From assembly GCA_933228675.1 (NCBI GenBank), contig OW121743.1, positions 53,238,328 through 53,302,327 of the forward strand: a stretch of DNA of 64,000 bases, read 5' to 3'. Each line of letters starts with the position of its first letter. Within the stretch, counting starts at the first letter, position 1. The notes under the pieces are model-generated. The model saw nothing but the letters and a program-made list of their open reading frames with translations, was not told the origin of the DNA and searched no databases. Made by a program: the position numbers and the translations under genes. Positions 55,501 to 64,000 of this stretch are shown here, in pieces. Source of the DNA: Stomorhina lunata. Its lineage: Eukaryota > Arthropoda > Insecta > Diptera > Rhiniidae.

Positions 55501-57695
55501 TATAGGAAATTTTCAAAATTTCCTATTTTTATAGGAAATTTTTAAAATTTCCTATTTTTATAGGAAATTTTCAAAATTTCCTATTTTTATAGGAAATTTT
55601 CAAAATTTCCTATTTTTATAGGAAATTTTCAAAATTTCCTATTTTTATAGGAAATTTTCAAAATTTCCTATTTTTATAGGAAATTTTCAAAATTTCCTAT
55701 TTTTATAGGAAATTTTCAAAATTTCCTATTTTTATAGGAAATTTTCAAAATTTCCTATTTTTATAGGAAATTTTCAAAATTTCCTATTTTTATAGGAAAT
55801 TTTCAAAATTTCCTATTTTTATAGGAAATTTTCAAAATTTCCTATTTTTATAGGAAATTTTCAATATTTCCTATTTTTATAGGAAATTTTCAAAATTTCC
55901 TATTTTTATAGGAAATTTTCAAAATTTCCTATTTTTATAGGAAATTTTCAAAATTTCCTATTTTTATAGGAAATTTTCAAAATTTCCTATTTTTATAGGA
56001 AATTTTCAAAATTTCCTATTTTTATAGGAAATTTTCAAAATTTCCTATTTTTATAGGAAATTTTCAAAATTTCCTATTTTTATAGGAAATTTTCAAAATT
56101 TCCTATTTTTATAGGAAATTTTCAAAATTTCCTATTTTTATAGGAAATTTTCAAAATTTCCTATTTTTATAGGAAATTTTCAAAATTTCCTATTTTTATA
56201 GGAAATTTTTAAAATTTCCTATTTTTATAGGAAATTTTCAAAATTTCCTATTTTTATAGGAAATTTTCAAAATTTCCTATTTTTATAGGAAATTTTCAAA
56301 ATTTCCTATTTTTATAGGAAATTTTCAAAATTTCCTATTTTTATAGGAAATTTTCAAAATTTCCTATTTTTATAGGAAATTTTTGAAAAATTTCCTATTT
56401 TTATAGGAAATTTTGAAAAATTTCCTATTTTAATAGGAAATTTTCAAAATTTCCTATTTTTATAGGAAATTTTCAAAATTTCCTATTTTTATAGGAAATT
56501 TTCAAAATTTCCTATTTTTATAGGAAATTTTCAAAATTTCCTATTTTTATAGGAAATTTTCAAAATTTACTATTTTTATAGGAAATTTTCAAAATTTACT
56601 ATTTTTATAGGAAATTTTCAAAATTTCCTATTTTTATAGGAAATTTTCAAAATTTCCTATTTTTATAGGAAATTTTCAAAATTTCCTATTTTTATAGGAA
56701 ATTTTCAAAATTTCCTATTTTTATAGGAAATTTTCAAAATTTCCTATTTTTATAGGAAATTTTCAAAATTTCCTATTTTTATAGGAAATTTTCAAAATTT
56801 CCTATTTTTATAGGAAATTTTCAAAATTTCCTATTTTTATAGGAAATTTTGAAAAATTTCCTATTTTTATAGGAAATTTTGAAAAATTTCCTATTTTTAT
56901 AGGAAATTTTGAAAAATTTCCTATTTTTATAGAAAATTTTGAAAAATTTCCTATTTTTATAGGAAATTTTGAAAAATTTCCTATTTTTATAGGAAATTTT
57001 GAAAAATTTCCTTTTTTTATAGGAAATTTTGAAAAATTTCCTATTTTTATAGGAAATTTTGAAAAATTTCCTATTTTTATAGGAAATTTTGAAAAATTTC
57101 CTATTTTTATAGGAAATTTTGAAAAATTTCCTATTTTTATAGGAAATTTTGAAAAATTTCCTATTTTTATAGGAAATTTTGAAAAATCTCCTATTTTTAT
57201 AGGATATTTTGAAAAATTTCCTATTTTTATAGGAAATTTTCAAAATTTCCTATTTTTATAGGAAATTTTGAAAAATTTTCTATTATTATAGGAAATTTTG
57301 AAAAATTTCCTATTTTTAAAAATTTTTCAAAATTTCCTATAAAAATAGGAAATTTTTCAAAATTTCCTATAAAAATAGGAAATTTTTCAAAATTTCCTAT
57401 TTTTATAGGAAATTTTTCAAAATTTCCTATTTTTATAGGAAATTTTGAAAAATTTCCTATTTTTATAGGAAATTTTGAAAAATTTCCTATTTTTATATTT
57501 TTGAAAAAATTTCCTATTTTTATAGGAAATTTTGAAAAATTTCCTATTTTTATAGGAAATTTTGAAAAATTTCCTATTTTTATAGGAAATTTTGTAAAAT
57601 TTCCTATTTTTATAGGAAATTTTGAAAAATTTCCAATTTTTATAGGAAATTTTCAAAATTTCCTATTTTTATAGGAAATTTTCAAAATTTCCTAT
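52600..57695. repeat. 29/30-bp palindromic minisatellite, TATAGGAAATTTTC type
   Basis: Units consist of TATAGGAAATTTT, then CAAAATTTCC (29 bp) or GAAAAATTTCC (30 bp), then TATTTT. Blocks alternate: 30-bp at about 52770-53500, 55060-55365, 56830-57300 and 57420-57650, 29-bp elsewhere. GGAAATTTTCAAAATTTCC is nearly self-complementary. Where the unit is 30 bp, both strands stay open for 80-140 codons, because 30 is divisible by three and the unit lacks stops in those frames. This is a composition effect, not coding. Confidence 0.97.
57305..57400. repeat. Micro-inversion within the 29/30-bp array
   Basis: The linker switches from TATTTTTATAGG to CCTATAAAAATAGG for about three units, with AAATTTTTCAAAATTTCC arms, then returns to the original orientation. 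The GGAAATTTT palindrome is unchanged by inversion, so the linker is what reveals it. Confidence 0.85.
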
Positions 57696-58018
57696 TATAT
57701 ATATTTATATAACCATTAATGTACAAAATCTTGTAAAATCTAAACATTAATGGTAACAAAGGAATTATGTGGTTTGCATTCTTTTTAAATCATGTTCTTG
57801 TTCTTCAGTATTTGAATAGATATTAGAAGTACTTGCGTTAACAATGACCCGCATTATGGTGCCAAAAAGTGAGAGAAAGCAAAAATCGAAATGAAAACTT
57901 TCTAAAAGGTAACATAAGGGCATTGCCAAAAATGAAAATGAAATTATAATAACCATAAGTACAACGTACACACAGTCACAAGGAAAGCAAAATCTGTTCA
58001 AATAAACGAAAACAAACA
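57696..58018. other. Unique segment splitting the 29/30-bp array
   Basis: About 320 bp of non-repeat DNA between array blocks. The left part has an inverted pair, AACCATTAATGT / ACATTAATGGTAAC (57711 and 57743). No gene similarity; the 84-codon minus frame has none. It may be an inserted element or captured DNA. Confidence 0.5.
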
Positions 58019-59985
58019 ATTTTCAAAATTTCCTATTTTTATAGGAAATTTTCAAAATTTCCTATTTTTATAGGAAATTTTCAAAATTTCCTATTTTTAT
58101 AGGAAATTTTCAAAATTTCCTATTTTTATAGGAAATTTTCAAAATTTCCTATTTTTATAGGAAATTTTCAAAATTTCCTATTTTTATAGGAAATTTTCAA
58201 AAATTTCCTATTTTTATAGGAAATTTTCAAAATTTCCTATTTTTATAGGAAATTTTCAAAATTTCCTATTTTTATAGGAAATATTCAAAATTTCCTATTT
58301 TTATAGGAAATTTTCAAAATTTCCTATTTTTATAGGAAATTTACAAAATTTCCTATTTTTATAGGAAATTTTCAAAATTTCCTATTTTTATAGGACATTT
58401 TCAAAATTTCCTATTTTTATAGGAAATTTTCAAAATTTCCTATTTTTATAGGAAATTTTCAAAATTTTCCATTTTTATAGGAAATTTTCAAAATTTTCCA
58501 TTTTTATAGGAAACTTTCAAAATTTCCTATTTTTATAGGAAATTTTCAAAATTTCCTATTTTTATAGGAAATTTTCAAAATTTCCTATTTTTATAGGAAA
58601 TTTTCAAAATTTCCTATTTTTATTGGAAATTTTCAAAATTTCCTATTTTTATAGGAAATTTTCAAAATTTCCTATTTTTATAGGAAATTTTTAAAATTTC
58701 CTATTTTTATAGGAAATTTTCAAAATTTCCTATTTTTATAGGAAATTTTCAAAATTTCCTATTTTTATAGGAAATTTTCAAAATTTCCTATTTTTATAGG
58801 AAATTTTCAAAATTTCCTATTTTTATAGGAAATTTTCAAAATTTCCTATTTTTATAGGAAATTTTCAAAATTTCCTATTTTTATAGGAAATTTTCAAAAT
58901 TTCCTATTTTTATAGGAAATTTTGAAAAATTTCTATTTTTGTAGGAAATTTTAAAAATTTCCTATTTTTATAGGAAATTTTAAAAATTTCCTATTTTTAT
59001 AGGAAATTTTAAAAATTTCCTATTTTATAGGAAATTTTGAAAAAATTCCTATTTTTATAGGAAATTTTGAAAAAATTCCTATTTATATAGGAAATTTTGA
59101 AAAAAATTCCTATTTTTATAGGAAATTTTGAAAAAAATTCCTATTTTTATAGGAAATTTTGAAAAAATTCCTATTTTTATAGGAAATTTTGAAAAAAATT
59201 CCTATTTTTATAGGAAATTTTGAAAAAATTCCTATTTTTATAGGAAATTTTGAAAAATTTACTATTTTTATAGGAAATTTTGAAAAATTTACTATTTTTA
59301 TAGGAAATTTTGAAAAATTTCCTATTTATATAGGAAATTTTAAAAATTTCCTTTTTTTATAGGAAATTTTGAAAAATTTCCTATTTTTATAGGAAATTTT
59401 GAAAAATTTCCTATTTTTATAGGAAATTTTGAAAAATTTCCTATTTTGATAGGAAATTTTGAAAAATTTCCTATTTTTATAGGAAATTTTCAAAATTTCC
59501 TATTTTTATAGGAAATTTTCAAAATTTCCTATTTTTATAGGAAATTTTCAAAATTTCCTATTTTTATAGGAAATTTTCAAAATTTCCTATTTTTATAGGA
59601 AATTTTCAAAATTTCCTATTTTTATAGGAAATTTTCATAATTTCCTATTTTTATAGGAAATTTTCAAAATTTCCTATTTTTATAGGAAATTTTCAAAATT
59701 TCCTATTTTTATAGGAAATTTTCAAAATTTCCTATTTTTATAGGAAATTTTCAAAATTTCCTATTTTTATAGGAAATTTTCAAAATTTCCTATTTTTATA
59801 GGAAATTTTCAAAATTTCCTATTTTTATAGGAAATTTTCAAAATTTCCTATTTTTATAGGAAATTTTCAAAATTTCCTATTTTTATAGGAAATATTCAAA
59901 ATTTCCTATTTTTATAGGAAATTTTCAAAATTTCCTATTTTTATAGGAAATTTTCAAAATTTCCTATTTTTATAGGAAATGAAAA
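58019..59985. repeat. 29/30-bp palindromic minisatellite, second block
   Basis: Same unit as 52600-57695. 29-bp units at 58019-58920 and 59490-59985; 30/31-bp GAAAAA units with several A-run expansions at 58925-59480. It decays into AATTTTGAAAATC-like remnants up to about 60165. Confidence 0.96.
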
Positions 59986-60164
59986 ATTTAAACTTTTCTA
60001 AGAAATTTTGAAAATCTTAAATTTTTATAAAAAATTTTGAAAAAGGATATTATGTATAAGAATTTCGAAAACTTCACATTTTTATAGAAAATTTTTAAGA
60101 TTTTAACATTTTAAAGGAAATTTTTAGTATTTCCTATCTTTATAGGAAATTATAAAAATTACAA

Positions 60165-60650
60165 ATTTTTTCAAAATAAAACTGGAAAATCTTGTATATG
60201 TATAAAATTTGTGTTTAACAGTTTTCTTTTGTATAACAGTTTCCTTTTATAATCTAAAAATAACAGTTTGATATGGAAAATACGTTTGTATAACAGTTTT
60301 CTTTTAAATTGTGCTTTTTTATAATAGTTATCTATATATATTACTTTTGTATAACAGTTTTCCTATAGAGAATACCATTGTATAACAGAGTTCCTATATA
60401 TTGATAACGCATTGTTTAACAGTTTTTCTATAGAGAACACTTTTACATAACAACTTTCCTATGAAGAATTTTTTTGTATAACAGTTTCCTAAAGAAAATA
60501 CTTTTGTATAACAGTTTTCTAAAAAAATTAAGTTTTTCTATTAAGAACACTTTATAGAATACAGATATTATTTTTTTTTTTTTTTAAATAAAACCTTTTG
60601 GTATGACAGTTTTTCTATAGAAATTATTTTAGTACAACATTCATTCTATA
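60165..60650. repeat. Degenerate TTTTGTATAACAG repeat
   Basis: TTGTATAACAGTTTTC or close variants recur about ten times between 60213 and 60640 with irregular spacing of 35-60 bp. They are often followed by CTATAGAGAA or AAAGAAAATAC. It follows the decayed edge of the palindromic array. Confidence 0.7.
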
Positions 60651-61597
60651 GACCAGGGGTGGGCACAAATAAGGTCAATAGCAGCCATTTTACAACGGAA
60701 AATATTTTAAAGAGCAGCAGTAGTAAAGCGTTGTATAAGTCATGTCGGTCCATACAAACGGAGCTCCAGAAAACAGATTTCTGAAATATGCTCCTCCTTT
60801 CCAACCTTTTGAAAATGTTGCACACCACTGTGCAGCTCATTTTTTGTTAACACTAATATATAATGTACACAACTGAACTTATAATCCAAAAAAAAATAAA
60901 CCCAGACAAACAATATTTTTTTCTTCTACTTCGCTTAACACAATAATTCCCTTTACACAAAATTTTTGCGACATTTTACGAAAAATTTACATTTTTGATT
61001 TTCATATTTCGCATTTCACATTTCGCCGATTGTGTGAGTGTAAGCGTTTTTGCATAAATAAATAATAAGTTTTGTACTTTTTTTTTTGCTGCAAAATAAA
61101 AACATGACAAATAATATTTGTTTTACCTTTTAACATTTAAATTGTTGCTAAAAAAATTATAAACAATTTTATAGTAAAATTGTAAGTAGCAGAGTAGTAG
61201 TAGTTGCAGTAGCTGGTAATTGTGGGTAGTAGTAGCTGCTAATATTTATTGGTAGCCAAACCGAATTGTAGTAATAAATCCAGGGCAATAAATTCTATAG
61301 AGATGTTTGACAAATAGAATATATTTTTTTTTCTTTTTTTGTTTGTAGAGATTAATTTTAGTGGAAATTTGCTAGTTTTGCACAATTTTTATTTATTATT
61401 TTCAGATTTTTTTGAAGCACTCAATTTCAGTTGGTAGATTATTTTTTAAATTATTTGAATTAATTTTCAAATTTTTAGTAATTTTACATATTTTCTATTT
61501 ATATTATTTTATTCACTTTCCTTATTTTTTATTCTAATTTTGAAATAAAAGATTTACAAGTTTTGAATTTTTTTCTTGTTATTTGTTAAGGATTTAA
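60651..61597. other. Single-copy-looking DNA
   Basis: No recognised gene. GTAGCAGAGTAGTAGTAG and related trinucleotide-like sequence lies near 61187-61245. The 64-codon minus frame at 60646-60840 has no similarity that I recognise. Confidence 0.4.
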
Positions 61598-61861
61598 AGG
61601 TAGAAGGCCAATACACGCTGCAAGCGGCTGCGGGCGGCAATCAGCTGTTTTTTGATTTGTCAAATTTGAAGCGGCAATGGAAAAAAGTAGAACTTTGTTC
61701 TACTTTTCCGCGCGGCAGATTTTTTCATTGCTGCCAGATTTAATTATATACTAGTCAAATATATTTTTATATGAATATTTTTTCAAACAAACGCACATGT
61801 TATGTACTGGCAATACTACGACCGCCCGCAGCCGCATGCCGTGTGTATTGGCCTTGTACCT
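61598..61861. mobile_element. 264-bp TAA-flanked MITE with G+C-rich terminal repeats
   Basis: The left end is AGGTAGAAGGCCAATACAC; the right end read inward is AGGTACAAGGCCAATACAC. Both continue into GCGGCTGCGGGCGG. TAA flanks each side (61595-61597 and 61862-61864). The interior has CGCGCGGCAGA and is non-coding. The ends begin AGGTA(G/C)AA like those of the 49330-49872 element, suggesting mobilisation by related transposases. Confidence 0.88.
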
Positions 61862-61916
61862 TAAAGAGTGTTCGGTATAAAAAAGTGTAACTACTTTTTC
61901 AGCCAAAACTTATTTA

Positions 61917-62463
61917 TAGAGATGGGTTTAGACCTGGGTATTTACCTAACCCTGAGTATTTACCTATTTATACCCATCTTCATACCCGGGTATTTATCTA
62001 ATTTCGGGTAAATACTCATTTGAACAAATACTCGTTGTTACGTAGACCAACAGAATTTTGAACATTTTCGAATTTATCTGAAGTACCTCCTGTATTGGAA
62101 TTCATTTAGACAATGTCACAGGCGCTAAACATAAATGTAATGGCAGATTTTGTCAATTACAAGGCCAGAAATGATTTTTGGGCCAAAACTTTTGTTTGGA
62201 TGAAATTTCTCTAGTGAATTAGTGGAAAAAAATTTGTGAAAGTACGCAATTAAGCAAATTAGATTTTCAAATTTTAAGAGCTCCTAGTACTTCAGCTGCT
62301 TCTGAACATCCCCTTAGCACCCACAGCTCCTTCTTTTAACTTTTTTTATTTTGATTTATACCCACATTTTGGGTAAATACCCAAGTGCTTGGGTAAATAC
62401 CTGGGTATTAACCTTTTAATACCCAATTTATCATTTGGGTATTTACCCTTGTCCCATCACTAA
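61917..62463 (+). mobile_element. hAT-like internally deleted element
   Basis: The ends are TAGAGATGGG (left) and TAGTGATGGG (right, read inward), followed on both sides by clustered CCCGGGTATTTA / GGGTAAATACCC motifs. Near the right side one frame reads LSKLDFQILRAPSTSAASE followed by HPLST. This fits the C-terminal hAT dimerisation motif (L..L...L..PATSA.SER.FS), with the usual R replaced. Stops lie upstream. No clear 8-bp target duplication was found, perhaps because the element is old. Confidence 0.6.
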
Positions 62464-62513
62464 GAGCAACTAATAATATTTTTTGATCATGTTGACTTTT
62501 CTATCTATAAATA

Positions 62514-63792
62514 AAGAGTTTTCTAAAAAAAATATGCATTTACTATTTTAGACAAAATTTATCCATAGTGCAAGAAATAATTTATTTTTTGATCAAGTTA
62601 GTTTCTATAGATATGTCAGATACTATTATTTTAGAAATTATTAATTTTCAATAGTTATTTCAATCAAAATGTGAAAATATAATTAAAACTTTTCAAAAAA
62701 ATCCATCATGGACTTTTAAAAAAATAGCTAAAAATTTGAAAGTTGACCCTCGAACGGCTTCTAATGCCATCAAACGGTATAAGGAAAACCTGAGCATTGA
62801 AAGAAAACCTGGATCAGGGAGGAAAAAAGGTCCTACAGATATTGGTAAGGCAAAAGAAGTCGAGCGACTCTTTCGAAGAGCGCCTAACACTTCTTTAAGA
62901 AAAGCAGCTCGTACGGTGAAATGTTCTACGAATTTTGCACATAGAGTCAAAGCTTATGCTGGACTGAAGACATACAAAGTCCAAAAGGTTGCAGATCGCA
63001 ATGCTATAAAGAACTTAGAAGCAAAAAAAACTAGCGAAAAAATTGAAGTCTGATTTTATAAAAAAATACACCTGTTGTGTGATGGATGATGAAACATACG
63101 TACTGGCAGACTTTTCTCAACTTCCTGGTCAAGATTTTTATGTTGCTGATAAACGGGGCAATGTTCGGCAAGAGTTTCGCACAAAAAAAACAAACAAAAT
63201 TCCCTAAGAAGTTTCTCGTGTGGCAAGCTATTTGCAGTTGTGGCAAAAGAACTAAAGTATTTGTGGCATCTGGCACAATAAACACAGAAATTTATATAAA
63301 GGAGTGCCTACAAAAACGGCTGTTTCCCTTTTTAAGAGAGCACAGAGTGACTACATTTTTTTGGCCCGATTTGGCATCATGCCATTATGAAAAAAAGGCA
63401 CTTGAGTGGTACTCAAAGAATAATGTCATTTTTGTACCACGAGAGGCAAATCCACCTAACTGTCCAGAACTTCGGCCTGTGGAAAGGTATTGGGCTCTGG
63501 TAAAAAAGGAATTGAAGAACACAGGAAAGATTTCCAAGAACATGTCCGATTTTAAGCGCAAGTGGAATACATGCTCCAAAAAGGTATCAGAAGCAACTGT
63601 AAAATCTTTAATGGGAGGGTTTCCGAAAAAAGTCGATAATTTTGCAAAACCCGAGTACTAAGTAAACATTTTAATATTAAATGATTTTGTATAATATGTC
63701 ATTATATTTGCGTATTTTGTATAGTTTTTATATTAAAAGGTTTGATTTTTATTTAAGATAATCCAACTACAAATTTTATTTAGATCACTCTT
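62514..63792 (+). mobile_element. Tc1/mariner DD37E-type transposon, copy 2, full length
   Basis: A 1,279-bp element flanked by TA (62512-62513, 63793-63794). The ends are AAGAGTTTTCTAAA on the left and AAGAGTGATCTAAA read inward from the right. It is opposite in orientation to copy 1 at 2338-3611 and nearly identical in sequence outside small indels. Confidence 0.92.
62669..63661 (+). pseudogene. DD37E mariner transposase, frameshifted
   Basis: Transposase of the same family as copy 1, broken differently. About 20 bp after the ATG (62669) are deleted, so the original start runs into TGA. The helix-turn-helix part (VDPRTASNAIKRYKENL) is open from 62736. The frame shifts in an A run near 63025 (EAKKTSEKIEV instead of EAQKRAKKLK) and again in ACAAAAAAAACAAAC near 63181-63195. 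Past that the frame holds WQAICSCGKR, FFWPDLASCHYEKKALEW and PNCPELRPVERYW to the stop after FAKPEY. VMDDETYVLAD, D of WPDLAS and E of PVERYW are all encoded. From the D of WPDLAS to the E of PVERYW there are 37 residues, hence DD37E. Copy 1 retains the start and N-terminus that this copy lacks, while this copy retains the central region lost in copy 1. Confidence 0.9.
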
Positions 63793-63825
63793 TATATCCT
63801 ATACGATTTTTTCAAAAACCTTAAT

Positions 63826-64000
63826 TATACCCTTCACCACCATAAGTGGAAAGGGTATTATAAGTTTGTGCTGATGTATGTAACGCGTAGAAATATTTGC
63901 CTTAGACCCACCTTTTAGTATACCAATAGGCTTAGAATCACTTTCTGAGTCGATTTAGCGATGTCCGTCCGTCCGTCCGTCTGGATGGACCCCCATGTAA
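63826..64000 (+). mobile_element. DINE-1/Helentron-like element, copy A5, cut by window end
   Basis: Starts TATACCCTTCACCACC with the GTGGAAAGGGTAT partner 32 bp after the mariner's right TA. It continues through TTTGTGCTGATG, ACCCACCTTTTAGTATACC, GAGTCGATTTAGCGATG and CGTCCGTCCGTCCGTCTGG to the window edge. Confidence 0.82.

Noticed and set aside
53169..57656. Long repeat ORFs on both strands (IGNFEKFPIF / KNRKFFKISY repeats)
   Set aside because: They exist only where the unit is exactly 30 bp, appear on both strands together, lack start context and vanish when 29-bp units resume.

Overview
This window looks like repeat-dominated, very A+T-rich nuclear DNA of a higher (schizophoran) fly. 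The inference rests on mobile-element types rather than on any host gene. There are many copies of a DINE-1/Helentron-like element with a GTCCG microsatellite and a terminal stem-loop, a rosa-like DD41D mariner, an ITmD37E-like DD37E mariner, and TAA-flanked inverted-repeat elements. A blowfly-like genome is my best guess but is not provable here. I found no host protein-coding gene, tRNA, rRNA or CRISPR array. Every open frame with recognisable protein similarity is transposase or LINE endonuclease, and all of these are broken. The window could be intergenic or lie inside a giant intron.

Layout. 1-7.8 kb holds a TAA-flanked foldback element, a LINE endonuclease relic, a DD37E mariner (minus), degenerate tandem repeats interrupted by a DINE-like element, and an LTR-like sequence. 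7.8-19.2 kb holds three blocks of a 31-bp palindromic minisatellite; the two big ones (10.4-15.4 and 16.4-19.2 kb) lie in opposite orientation around 1.07 kb of single-copy DNA. 19.2-32 kb is a dense transposon graveyard: DINE-like copies, a (TA)n tract, a ~130-bp tandem repeat carrying CTCF-like motifs, a segmental duplication, a pogo/Tigger-like end, a second LTR-like copy and the DD41D mariner. 32-37.7 kb is another 31-bp array that ends in an inverted duplication. 38.7-46.9 kb combines a 12-bp array with 29-bp arrays that flip orientation at 44.2 kb. 48.9-51.0 kb is a 110-bp satellite carrying a 543-bp TAA-flanked inverted-repeat element, followed by a third DD37E relic. 52.6-60.0 kb is a 29/30-bp palindromic array. 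60-64 kb holds a second TAA-flanked element, a hAT remnant, a second full-length DD37E copy (plus) and the start of another DINE-like element.

The most unusual property is that about 27 kb (roughly 42 percent) consists of several distinct minisatellites with nearly the same unit length (29-32 bp, about three helical turns). Each is built on a short palindrome, CTATAG with A/T arms or TATAGGAAA with its complement. Repeated orientation switches mean that any transcript through them would fold into long hairpins. No cooperative gene system is present. The elements are related by nesting and by shared sequence, not by pathway.
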